From Planctomycetota bacterium (lineage in GTDB: Bacteria > Planctomycetota > UBA1135 > UBA2386), in NCBI GenBank assembly GCA_016713175.1, contig JADJPQ010000027.1, forward strand, positions 1 through 64,000: a stretch of DNA of 64,000 nucleotides, in the 5' to 3' direction. Positions 46,283-54,730 of this stretch are shown piece after piece (the stretch's first letter is position 1; every line of letters begins with the position of its first letter). The notes under the pieces are model-generated. The model was not told the origin of the DNA. It ran no database searches and worked only from the letters and a program-made list of their open reading frames with translations. The position numbers and the translations under genes are program-made.

Positions 46283-47580
46283 GATTGCCCTTCTTGCCAG
46301 CCCTCGTTCTCGGATTCGCCGCGATGTCGTGGGCCCAAGGCCCACAATGGCCGACTGACGGGTGGGTTGCGTCCTCGTACTACGTTTCGCTTCGCCTCCT
46401 GGATGAGCATTATCAAACACTGACAGCCTTGTCGGGCCTCTGGCAAACTGGCCTGGCTACTGCGCCAGATGCCGTTCCCGAGACTTTAGTCGCGACCGGG
46501 CGACTGATTCGCGTAATGTATGATGCGGCGACTGGAGGCTTGCTGCCGTCGCTCGTCAATGTCGCAGGGTCTCCAATCGCAGAGTATGTCGTCAGCACCG
46601 CAGACACCATCTGGTGCGCAAACCGCTTCGGCGATCTGCACCGATGCCGCCGATCGCTGGTTCCAGAGCCGCTGACCCCGGTCGCAAACCTCCTCCAGGC
46701 CGCCCAGACCACCGGCACCGTGGATGCCATCTGCATGAACGGTCGCGACCTGGTCTATTCGGTCAACGTGACGGTCGGCAGCACCTGGCACGTCTTCCGC
46801 CTCGACACGACAGCGCCGGGCTCCCCCGCCACCCCGTTGTTTGGCGTCCCATCGACGACCGCTCGCCGCGGCCCGAGCCTGACATTTGGCCCGGACGGCA
46901 ACATCCTGGTGATGGACCACGGACGGATCACGTTGATCGACATCGACACCGGCCAGCCACTCAACCAGACGTTCCTGAACTCGCCGACCTTCAACCAGGA
47001 ACAGCCCTACATCGCCTACAACCCCTGGAACTCACTGGTCATGCTGTGCTCGGGCGGCGGTCCGTTCTCGGGCGGCATGGCGCTGGTCGTCAGCACGCTG
47101 TGGTCCACCTCCTGGACCGCCGTCGCCGGGTCCCTCTACGCCGGCAACGCCGTCGCCTCGACCGCTGTGGTGCCGTTCGAGTTCTTCGGTCGTGGCTGCG
47201 CCAACTCGACCGGCCGCGATCCGCGCCTGGGCCACCAGGGCCTGCCCGCACAGGGCCAGGCATTCCAGATCCACCTGCGTCGCGCCGAACCCGCTGGCTT
47301 CGCGATGTTCTGGCTCGGCCTCAGTTCGACCAACTGGCAAGGATTGTCACTGCCCTTCGACGCCAGCCCGTTGGGCGCTCCGGGTTGCAGCGTGTTGGTT
47401 TCCGGCGATGTGCCCTACCCCGCTCCGGTCGACACCAACGGCCGCGCATCGCTCACCGTGTCGGTGCCCACCGACCCCGCTCTGGCCGGCCTCGTGGTCT
47501 TGGCACAGTCGGCCTCCACCTCGTCAGCCAACGGTTTCGGCTTCGCCGCCAGCGACGCGCTGCGGATCAGAGTCCGATAG
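46279..47580 (+). CDS. secreted propeller-like protein with C-terminal surface module
   Basis: 433 residues from ATG 46279, overlapping the previous stop. Signal peptide ('LPALVLGFAAMSWAQ'). A propeller-like body ('PSLTFGPDGNILVMDHGRI', 'EYVVSTADTIWCANRFGDLH') precedes the shared module from ~295: 'FFGRGCANSTGRDPRLG', 'FAMFWLGLSSTNWQGLSLPF', 'LGAPGCSVLVSGD', ending 'DALRIRVR'. The 5' third is more AT-rich than the 3' part. Probably cotranscribed with the frameshifted gene upstream, which may be its paralogue or partner. Confidence 0.78.
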   Translation: MRLPFLPALVLGFAAMSWAQGPQWPTDGWVASSYYVSLRLLDEHYQTLTALSGLWQTGLATAPDAVPETLVATGRLIRVMYDAATGGLLPSLVNVAGSPIAEYVVSTADTIWCANRFGDLHRCRRSLVPEPLTPVANLLQAAQTTGTVDAICMNGRDLVYSVNVTVGSTWHVFRLDTTAPGSPATPLFGVPSTTARRGPSLTFGPDGNILVMDHGRITLIDIDTGQPLNQTFLNSPTFNQEQPYIAYNPWNSLVMLCSGGGPFSGGMALVVSTLWSTSWTAVAGSLYAGNAVASTAVVPFEFFGRGCANSTGRDPRLGHQGLPAQGQAFQIHLRRAEPAGFAMFWLGLSSTNWQGLSLPFDASPLGAPGCSVLVSGDVPYPAPVDTNGRASLTVSVPTDPALAGLVVLAQSASTSSANGFGFAASDALRIRVR

Positions 47581-47651
47581 CACGGGGAATTCCGCGTGCG
47601 CTGCGGCGTCACCGGGCTCTCCGGGGTGGTCACCGACCCATCCGGAGTTCC

Positions 47652-48839
47652 ATGAACCAGAAACTGCATCGTCCCTTCGCCACCATCCTGCCCACCGCCG
47701 CCCTGACCGCACTGCTGCCCGCGCAGGACTACACGCTCTACGGCACCGGTTGCGGCACCGGCACCGGAATCCCGCTGATCATCGCGCACGACAGCCCGCT
47801 GATCCCCGGCATGACCACCCGCTTCACGCTGGATGGCGCGCTCGGCAGCCCGCTGGCGATCCAGGTGATGGGCCTGACCCAGATCGCCGTACCGGTACTC
47901 GGCTGCACGCTGCTGGCCCAGCCCGATGCCACGCACTTCCACCTCGTCAATGCCCTCGGCCACGCCGAACACGTCATCGCCGTGCCGCCGGTGGTCGGCC
48001 TGGTCGGACTGCCGCTGTACGATCAATGGCTCGCGCTCGACCAGCAGATGCCGAACGGCGTGTCGTTCTCGGAAGGCGCCTGCGCCCGGATCACCAACCC
48101 TCAGGTCGGCGTCGGGCGCTTCGCTCCGACCACCGGCTCCATCGGCACGATCGTCACCTTGACCCTCGCGGGCATCGGCACGAACGACCCCGACGACCTG
48201 TGCATCCGGGTCATGGCCCCGACCGGCGGCACTTCGCTGATCCGCGCCTTGTCGATCACGCCGCTCGGCGGCGGACTGTCGGCTGTCACCGGCGTGCTGG
48301 CGACCGCGGACCGCAATCCGGTGGCCCAGGGTGCGATGGGCGCCATGCGTGGCGCCGGTGACACCGTACCCGTTCCTCCCGGCGTCCGCCTGTCGGCGCC
48401 GGCCGAGGGTTGGGGCTGGCAAGGTGCGGGCCTGCCGGAAGCGGGCGGCATGGGCGGCGCGTTCCAGGCGATCCCGAACATGGGCCAGACGCCGATCCAG
48501 TTCAACGTCGTCGGCAATTCGATCCGCGCGACGCTGCCGGCCGGGCCGTATCTGGTCAATCAACAGATCACGCTCGATGTGCACTGGGACGTCAACTGTC
48601 CCGGCCAGCCACAGGTCCATTACGATCATTTCCTCGGCACCATGACGGTGCTCGCGCCGATGACTGCGCTGCAGGCCCGCGACGAGATCGCGCAGAAGAT
48701 CGCCGCGGTGTTCAACAATCTGTGGCCGGGCAAGGTGAACATCAACGTGCCGGTGCCCGGCGGGGCCGAGATCGTCGTCACGATGATCGATCCGACCTGC
48801 ACGATCGTGTCCGGCGGCGGCAGCCTCTACGTGCAGTAG
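47652..48839 (+). CDS. secreted protein with N-terminal surface module
   Basis: 395 residues from ATG 47652 with GGAG four bases upstream; signal peptide ('TAALTALLPAQ'). Directly after it comes the same ~110-residue module found at the C-termini of neighbours ('YGTGCGTG', 'TRFTLDGALGSPLAIQVMGL', 'VLGCTLLAQPD'), here in N-terminal position. The C-terminal part is a secreted beta-rich region ('NQQITLDVHWDVNCPG') with 'NNLWPGKVNINVPVPGGAEI'. No enzyme motif is visible. Function unknown; likely envelope. Confidence 0.75.
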   Translation: MNQKLHRPFATILPTAALTALLPAQDYTLYGTGCGTGTGIPLIIAHDSPLIPGMTTRFTLDGALGSPLAIQVMGLTQIAVPVLGCTLLAQPDATHFHLVNALGHAEHVIAVPPVVGLVGLPLYDQWLALDQQMPNGVSFSEGACARITNPQVGVGRFAPTTGSIGTIVTLTLAGIGTNDPDDLCIRVMAPTGGTSLIRALSITPLGGGLSAVTGVLATADRNPVAQGAMGAMRGAGDTVPVPPGVRLSAPAEGWGWQGAGLPEAGGMGGAFQAIPNMGQTPIQFNVVGNSIRATLPAGPYLVNQQITLDVHWDVNCPGQPQVHYDHFLGTMTVLAPMTALQARDEIAQKIAAVFNNLWPGKVNINVPVPGGAEIVVTMIDPTCTIVSGGGSLYVQ

Positions 48840-48928
48840 GCGACGCCGTCTCGCCAGCGCCTCCGGTAGTGCCGTGGCCCGGAACGGCACAGTCGCCGCG
48901 AACGCCCTGCCGATAGAGCCAGCAGGGC

Positions 48929-50539
48929 ATGGCCAGCAAGTCGACGATCGTCAAGCAGCAGTACGAAGCGTGGCCGTACCCGCACGTCCCGCTGCTCGCC
49001 TCGGTGCCGAGCACGCACCCCTGGCAACTGCACACCGCCTGGCTGTGGGATCGCTCCGGCAGCGGCGTGGCGCCCGAACGACCGCGGATCTGGATCGCCG
49101 GCTGCGGCACGTTCCAACCGTACGTGTTCGGCCTCGCCAACCCGCGCGCCGACATCCTCGCCACCGATCTGAGTGAACGCAGCCTGCAGATCGCCCGCCG
49201 TCGCTGCGCGTTGCGGCGCATGCGCCACGTGCGCTTCTCCGGCTGCGACCTGACGGCTCCGAGCACCTGGCCGGACGGCACGTTCGATCTGATCGAGTGC
49301 TATGGCGTGCTGATGAACCTGCCGGATCCGACCGCGACGCTGCGCGCGCTCGGCGAACGGCTGACGCCGGGCGGCGTACTGCGCGTGATGGTCTATCCGC
49401 ATTGGTCGCGGGCCCGCGTGTTCCAGATCCAGCGACTGGCGAGACTGCTCGGCCTGCACGCCGGCGAACGCAGCCATCCGGCCCTGCTGCGCTCACTGAT
49501 CTGCCGCCTGCCGAAGAACCACCCGCTGCGCTGGGCCTTCGCCAACTACGGAGACAGCAAGAACGCTGCCGGCGTCGTCGATGCGTTCCTGCACGCCGGC
49601 GACCGCGGCTTCACCGGCTGGCAGCTCGGCGAGATGCTGGCCGCGGCCGGCGTCCGGCCGGCGTTCTGGTTCCATCGCCCTTGGGCGCAACCCGGAGTGA
49701 TGGCCGAGCGGTTGCACCTGCAGGGCAAGAGCCAGAGCTTCGTGCTCGGCTATCTCGACCTGTGGCAGGAACTGCGCGGCAACTTCGTCGTGTGTCTGCG
49801 CCGCGACGACGCGCCGCCGCCGATCCGCAACGACGAACGGGCGCATCCGTGGTTCGCGTCGCCGCAGGCGGGTCTGCGGCATCGCCTGCGACTGCTGGCG
49901 CTGCGGACGTTCGGTGGCCGGATCCCCGATCGCACCGGCGATGAGTCGTTGCGGCTCCGCGGTGCGGACGCGCGGGCCATGACCGCCCAGCTGGATGACA
50001 TCGATCCGGGGGCGCGGGCGCGCCTGCGCGAAGCGGGCCTGCTGCTCGGCACCGACGCGTGGGCGACCGAGCAACCAGCACATGCGCACCTGGCGGGCGA
50101 ATCCGAGTTCGTCGCGGCAATGGCGGCGGTGCGCGTCGGTCGGCGGGCGCCGAATCCGCTGTATGCGCACCTGTTCGCGGCACTCGAGTTCGATCGCCGT
50201 TGCCCGGCCGCGGGACTGCCCGATCTCGACGCGCAGATGGGACATTGGTTGCCCTGGGCCGATCCGCTGGAGCAACGACCGATCCATTTCGGACTGACGC
50301 CGTTCCGGACCTGCTCGCAGTTGCGGGTCAACGTGCAGGACCATCTGCAACGCGATGAACTGCCGGTCGCGGCCTCGTGGAACGACGTGCGCCTGCGCCA
50401 GGACGCAGCCGCGCTGGCGCAGGTCCGAGCGTTCGTCCGCGCCAATGACCTGCCGGCCGGCGCACTGCCTGAAGCCGCGCTGCGCGAACTGTGGCCGCTG
50501 CTGTTCGGCCAGGACTCGTTGTTCCTGACGCTGGACTGA
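48929..50539 (+). CDS. class I SAM-dependent methyltransferase
   Basis: 536 residues from ATG 48929. 'YEAWPYPHVPL' near the N-terminus is followed by the SAM motif 'RIWIAGCGTFQPYVFGLA', acidic 'ILATDLSERSLQIARRR', 'FDLIECYGVLMNLPDP' and 'GGVLRVMVYPHWSR'. It is about twice the length of the catalytic core; the second half ('LHLQGKSQSFVLGYLDLWQEL' onward) is a helical region of unknown role. Substrate unknown. Its last ~30 codons are duplicated at 37395-37490 ahead of the intact Rpn gene. The degraded Rpn copy follows 140 bp downstream. Confidence 0.85.
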   Translation: MASKSTIVKQQYEAWPYPHVPLLASVPSTHPWQLHTAWLWDRSGSGVAPERPRIWIAGCGTFQPYVFGLANPRADILATDLSERSLQIARRRCALRRMRHVRFSGCDLTAPSTWPDGTFDLIECYGVLMNLPDPTATLRALGERLTPGGVLRVMVYPHWSRARVFQIQRLARLLGLHAGERSHPALLRSLICRLPKNHPLRWAFANYGDSKNAAGVVDAFLHAGDRGFTGWQLGEMLAAAGVRPAFWFHRPWAQPGVMAERLHLQGKSQSFVLGYLDLWQELRGNFVVCLRRDDAPPPIRNDERAHPWFASPQAGLRHRLRLLALRTFGGRIPDRTGDESLRLRGADARAMTAQLDDIDPGARARLREAGLLLGTDAWATEQPAHAHLAGESEFVAAMAAVRVGRRAPNPLYAHLFAALEFDRRCPAAGLPDLDAQMGHWLPWADPLEQRPIHFGLTPFRTCSQLRVNVQDHLQRDELPVAASWNDVRLRQDAAALAQVRAFVRANDLPAGALPEAALRELWPLLFGQDSLFLTLD

Positions 50540-50679
50540 GTTCTCTCCGGATTTCCCGGCCGTTTTTGGCTCTGCCGTTCCCCTATGGGGTCGCGTCCGC
50601 GCGGCCCCCGCACCTCGCGGACCGGCCAGCGGCGCCAGAACCGGAAGACCGCGGTGTCGGCTGCGGAACGGAGACCACC

Positions 50680-51140
50680 TTGGCCACGCCCCACGACAGT
50701 TTGTTCCGCGCCTTCTTCGGCGTGCCCGAGCACGCCGGCCCCTGGATCCGCTCGCCGCGGTCGACAGCAGCCCGGGCGGGCAACAGCTGCTGGAAACGGT
50801 ATGTTCCTACTTCCTGCACGTGACCGAAGTGCCGGCCGCCGACCTGAGCATCGCTGTCACGCGCTGTCTGCAAACCCATGAGGATCCGACAATGAACACC
50901 GCGAAGAAGCTGCGCCAGGAAGGCCGACAGGAGGGTCAGACCGAGGGCATCCGCCAGGGGTTGAGCCAGGGGTTGAGCCAGGGGCGTGCGGCCCTGCTCG
51001 AACGGATGCTCGAGGCGCGCTTTGGCCCGTTGCCCGCCGCACTGCGCCAGCGCCTGTCGATCGCCACGACCGCCGAACTTGACGCCATCGGACTCCGCCT
51101 GCTGGATGCAACTGCGTTGGAACAGGTGTTAGCAGACTGA
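50680..51140 (+). pseudogene. Rpn nuclease copy with internal deletion
   Basis: The TTG start, 'HDSLFRAFFGVPEHA' and the GGAG upstream match the intact gene at 37647. After 'PWIRS' about 540 bp present in the intact copy (roughly 37720-38260) are missing, and the frame is lost; the rest resumes as 'GGQQLLETVCSYFLHVTEV' and runs to the normal end. The nuclease motifs are gone. The upstream 140 bp also match the intact copy. Confidence 0.88.
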
Positions 51141-51323
51141 CGGTTCGTCAGGCTCCGACACGCACAAGCAACCCGCTCGTCGGACCCTGTGACGCGGAAC
51201 TGCCGGCGGAACTCGGCGAAGCGAAGTCGATGGCGTCGACCCGGAGGCCGAGGCTACCTGACGAACAATGCGCGTCGCGGTGTTGCACGATCGCCGCGAC
51301 GATCGCGATCACCAGGAACCAAG

Positions 51324-52853
51324 TCAGTCACCGCCGCGGTGGCGCGCCTGCCGCGCCGCGCCGGCGGCCGCCGCCGGCGGTGTCCGCGCGCGTGCGGGCC
51401 CCTGCACCCACGGCTGCAGGAACTCCGGCCAGTCATGCCGGGCACAACGGGCGTAGTCGGCCGCCATCGCCGTGCCGATCTGATCGGCCGCGACGCCGCG
51501 CGGCCCAGTCAGCCACTCGAACAACAGCGCCGCCAGCCGATGCAGCGCGATGCCCGTCGTCGTCTGCGTCCGTTCGTGCAGCCACTGCGTGAACGCCGCG
51601 AACGCCGCGAATGCCGAATCGCCGGCGAGCAGCGCCGGCAGCGTCGCGTTCCAGTTGCCCTGGTTGGCAACCATGTCCCAGTAGCGCGCCAACCGCTTCA
51701 TCGCCTGCATCGCGTCGAACGGCACCATCGCGGTCTGCAGGATCTCGTACGGCGGCTCCTCGCTCCAGACCATGCCATGCTCGGCGTCATGGCGCACGAT
51801 CGGCGTGCCGCGCAACCGCTTCAGGATGCCGACCTGGATCTCGTGCGGGCGCAGCGCCAGCAGGCGATCGAATCCCCGCGCGAACGTCGCCACGTCTTCG
51901 CCGGGCAGACCGACGATCAGGTCGGCATGCACGTGCACGCCGGTGTGATCGCGCAACCAGTGCAGATTGTCGTGCAGCCGCGCATCGTCCTGCCGCCGCG
52001 AGATCCGCGCATTGGTCGGCGGGTCGAACGACTGGATGCCGACCTCGAACTGCAGCACGCCGTCGGGAAACGCGGCGATCTCGGCGCGCAGTCCGTCGGG
52101 CAGCCGATCGGGGATCATCTCGAAGTGCAGGAACAGGCCGTCGCGCAGCCGTTCGCGGAAGAACCGGAGGATCGCCGTCGACACCGCGACGTTCAGATTG
52201 AACGTCCGATCGACGAACTTGAAGTGCCGGACGCCGCGGTCGAGCAGCCGCTGCATCTGCGCCAGGAAACCGCCGACCTCCGCCTGGCGCACCGGCACCT
52301 CGAGCGCCGACAGGCAGAACTCGCAGGTGAACGGACAACCGCGCGACGCTTCGACGTAGACGATCCGGTGCGCGATGTCGCGCTCGTCGTACTCGTCATA
52401 GGGCCAGGCCAATTGCGGGAAGTGCGGCAGCTCGGCGTGCAGCACCCGTTCGCCGACCGGCTCGCCCGCCAGCAGCCGCCGCGCCAGCGCGGCAAACGCC
52501 AGGTCCGCCTCGCCGCAGACGACGTGGTCGGCGATCGCGACGATCGGTTGCCGTTCGGTCTCGTGACTGACCTCGGGGCCACCCAACACCACCACCAGGT
52601 GAGGCCGCACGCGCTTGAGGACGCGCACCAGTTCCAGCGCCGGCGCGGCGTTCCAGACGTACACGCCGAGCCCGACGATCCGCGGTTGCAACGCCAGGAG
52701 CCGCTCGGCGACATCGACCGGACGCTGCGCGATCGTGAACTCGACGATCGCGCTGCGGTCGCGCAGTTCACCCAGGTTGGCGCGCAGATAGCGCAGGCCG
52801 AACGATGCGTGGATCCACTTCGCGTTCAGCGTCGTCAGCACGATGTCCGGCAC
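51324..52853 (-). CDS. B12-binding radical SAM protein (DUF4080 type)
   Basis: 509 residues from GTG 52853 (an upstream GTG at 52889 is in frame). N-terminal B12-binding-like domain ('IVLTTLNAKWIHASFGLRYL', 'LVVVLGGPEVSHE'), then the radical SAM site CxxxCxxC in 'ASRGCPFTCEFCLS', 'FKFVDRTFNLN', 'GIQSFDPPTNARISRRQD' and 'DLIVGLPGED'. A C-terminal DUF4080-like helical domain follows. These enzymes use a 4Fe-4S cluster and SAM, probably with cobalamin, for radical reactions such as methylation of unactivated carbons; the substrate of this subgroup is unknown. The 183 bp after its stop shows nothing I can name. Confidence 0.9.
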   Translation of the reverse strand: MPDIVLTTLNAKWIHASFGLRYLRANLGELRDRSAIVEFTIAQRPVDVAERLLALQPRIVGLGVYVWNAAPALELVRVLKRVRPHLVVVLGGPEVSHETERQPIVAIADHVVCGEADLAFAALARRLLAGEPVGERVLHAELPHFPQLAWPYDEYDERDIAHRIVYVEASRGCPFTCEFCLSALEVPVRQAEVGGFLAQMQRLLDRGVRHFKFVDRTFNLNVAVSTAILRFFRERLRDGLFLHFEMIPDRLPDGLRAEIAAFPDGVLQFEVGIQSFDPPTNARISRRQDDARLHDNLHWLRDHTGVHVHADLIVGLPGEDVATFARGFDRLLALRPHEIQVGILKRLRGTPIVRHDAEHGMVWSEEPPYEILQTAMVPFDAMQAMKRLARYWDMVANQGNWNATLPALLAGDSAFAAFAAFTQWLHERTQTTTGIALHRLAALLFEWLTGPRGVAADQIGTAMAADYARCARHDWPEFLQPWVQGPARARTPPAAAAGAARQARHRGGD

Positions 52854-53063
52854 GCGCCCAACGATAGCGGCAACATCACCGCGAGCCACGCGGCAGCCCG
52901 CCCTGGCAGAACGACGCCGACCAGGAACGGTTGCCAGTCGACCGGAGTCGTTCCCGAACCCTCATTGCGGCCGGCAACCCGGAGGCACCCCGGCACTACG
53001 TCTCGTCCCGGCGCCCGCGAACGACATGTCGCCGTTCGCCGCGCCGCACCCCATCGAGAACCC

Positions 53064-54278
53064 ATGACCAGATTCGCACCTGCCGCGCTGCTCGCGCTGG
53101 CCGCGACCGCCGCCGCCCAGAACTTCCCGCTGCAAGGGCTGATGTTCAATTGGGACCGGCCGCAACCCGCCACCGGCGTCGACCTCGTCACGCGCTGGGC
53201 CACCGGCGGCGAGCACGACCTGACCCGCATCGACAGCGACGACTTCAAGGACTGGGGCCGCGACGCCCAGGGCCAGACGCGGATCCAGGGCTACCTGACC
53301 TGGCTGTACGACTCCGACTATGGTACCGCCGAGAGCTACGGTCTGGTCGCCTATGCCGAAGACACGGCGACGCCGAACACGCCAGCGTTCGCCACGCCGT
53401 TGCTGAACATCGCGAACATCCCGATGCCGCCGGGCACCGCCGGCAACATCTATCGCGTCGGCGGCACCTTCAACCAGCCGGTGTCGTTCCCCGCCAACGG
53501 CGACGTGTTCCTTGGCCTCGATCTGCCGGCAATGGTCAATCCCAATCCGCCGTACGATGGCATCTGGGTCGGCACCGCCAGCCGCCAGATCCCGGCGCTG
53601 AACCTGCAGACGTTCGATCAACCCGGACCCCGCGGCCAGGTCGGCGCCGGGATCCCGTTCGAGACCTACCTCAGCTACGTCGTCAATGGCGCCGTGCGGC
53701 ACGCCGCGCCCGGCCCGAGCTCGCTGCAGCAACTGGCGATCGACGTCATGCTGGCGAACGGCGGCGTCGGCGGCGTGGCGCTGACGCAGACCAACCAGAC
53801 CAGCAACCCGTCGAGCAACGCCCCGCTCGGCACGTCCAACTTCATCTCGGGTCTGCACCCGGACATCAACGGCACCAACCCTGGGCGCGCCGACGACATC
53901 GGCTTCGGCGTCACCACCCATCTGCAACAGATGCCGGTCGGTTCCCCGGTGTTCGTGCTGCTGGCGTTCGGCCCGAGCCCGCTCGGCTCGACGCCGGTGA
54001 CCAGCTTCCCGATCGCCAACAACCCCGACAGCGCCGGCAACGTCTGCATCGACTTCACCACTGCCGAGACGTTCCTGGCCTTCACCGCCGCCGGGCAGGT
54101 CAACACGATGGGCGAAGCGCAACTGATCATCCCGTTGTCGGCGGCCACGCGCGCGGTGATCGCGGGCATCACCGGGCCGCTCGATCTGTGGTGGCAGGGC
54201 TTCGCTCTCGATGCGACCAACGTCGGGCCGACGCTCGAACTGCGTGCCAGCGGCTGCGTGATCCAGAAGCTGAAGTGA
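53064..54278 (+). CDS. secreted protein with surface-module-like C-terminus
   Basis: 404 residues from ATG 53064, signal peptide ('PAALLALAATAAAQ'). The body is beta-rich ('GIWVGTASRQIPALNLQTF', 'ADDIGFGVTTHLQQMPVG'). The end resembles the module of the other secreted genes: 'VFVLLAFGPSPLGS', 'GEAQLIIPLSAATR', 'LWWQGFALDATN', though the match is looser. Function unknown. Six to nine bases separate it from the next gene, so they are likely cotranscribed. Confidence 0.75.
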   Translation: MTRFAPAALLALAATAAAQNFPLQGLMFNWDRPQPATGVDLVTRWATGGEHDLTRIDSDDFKDWGRDAQGQTRIQGYLTWLYDSDYGTAESYGLVAYAEDTATPNTPAFATPLLNIANIPMPPGTAGNIYRVGGTFNQPVSFPANGDVFLGLDLPAMVNPNPPYDGIWVGTASRQIPALNLQTFDQPGPRGQVGAGIPFETYLSYVVNGAVRHAAPGPSSLQQLAIDVMLANGGVGGVALTQTNQTSNPSSNAPLGTSNFISGLHPDINGTNPGRADDIGFGVTTHLQQMPVGSPVFVLLAFGPSPLGSTPVTSFPIANNPDSAGNVCIDFTTAETFLAFTAAGQVNTMGEAQLIIPLSAATRAVIAGITGPLDLWWQGFALDATNVGPTLELRASGCVIQKLK

Positions 54279-54283
54279 ACGCG

Positions 54284-54730
54284 ATGAACCCTGCTCCTTT
54301 CGTGCTGCTGCTCGGCATCGGCGCCGCCTTCGCGGTGCCGATGCTGGGCCGCGCCGACACCGCGCCGACGCATGGCACAACGGCCGCGACCACGCCGGCA
54401 CCGACCGCGGCGCCGGCGCCGATCACGGCCGCACCCGCTGCGCCAGCCACCATCGCCGCTCCGGCCATCGCGTTCCCCGATGGGTCCCAACAGCCGCTGC
54501 TGAACGGCGCCACCGCCACGGTCACCATCGACTGGCCGACCAGCCGCCCGTTCGCACCTGTCCGCGGCAGGATCGTGCACGCCGGCACCGAGTTCTACGA
54601 ACACACCGACGGCACCTACACGACCTCGGTGGTGCGCAAGGACCTGGTCAGCGGCAAGGAACTGACCATCGGCCTGATCTACACTCCGGAGGCGCGGTCG
54701 GTGCAACCGCAGTTGACCGGCGATCGCTAG
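54284..54730 (+). CDS. small secreted Ala/Thr/Pro-rich protein
   Basis: 148 residues from ATG 54284 (GTG 54275, overlapping the previous stop, is possible). Hydrophobic leader ('FVLLLGIGAAFAVPMLG'), a low-complexity Ala/Thr/Pro linker to ~residue 70, and a small beta-rich domain ('ATVTIDWPTSRPFAPVRGRI', 'DGTYTTSVVRKDLVSGKELT'). Probably anchored or periplasmic. Its stop overlaps that of the convergent kinase gene by four bases. Confidence 0.7.
   Translation: MNPAPFVLLLGIGAAFAVPMLGRADTAPTHGTTAATTPAPTAAPAPITAAPAAPATIAAPAIAFPDGSQQPLLNGATATVTIDWPTSRPFAPVRGRIVHAGTEFYEHTDGTYTTSVVRKDLVSGKELTIGLIYTPEARSVQPQLTGDR

Noticed and set aside
50820..51140. A separate small gene starting at the ATG-like codon 50820
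   Set aside because: It is the C-terminal part of the Rpn family aligned end to end with the intact copy; it lacks a ribosome site of its own and is best called a remnant.
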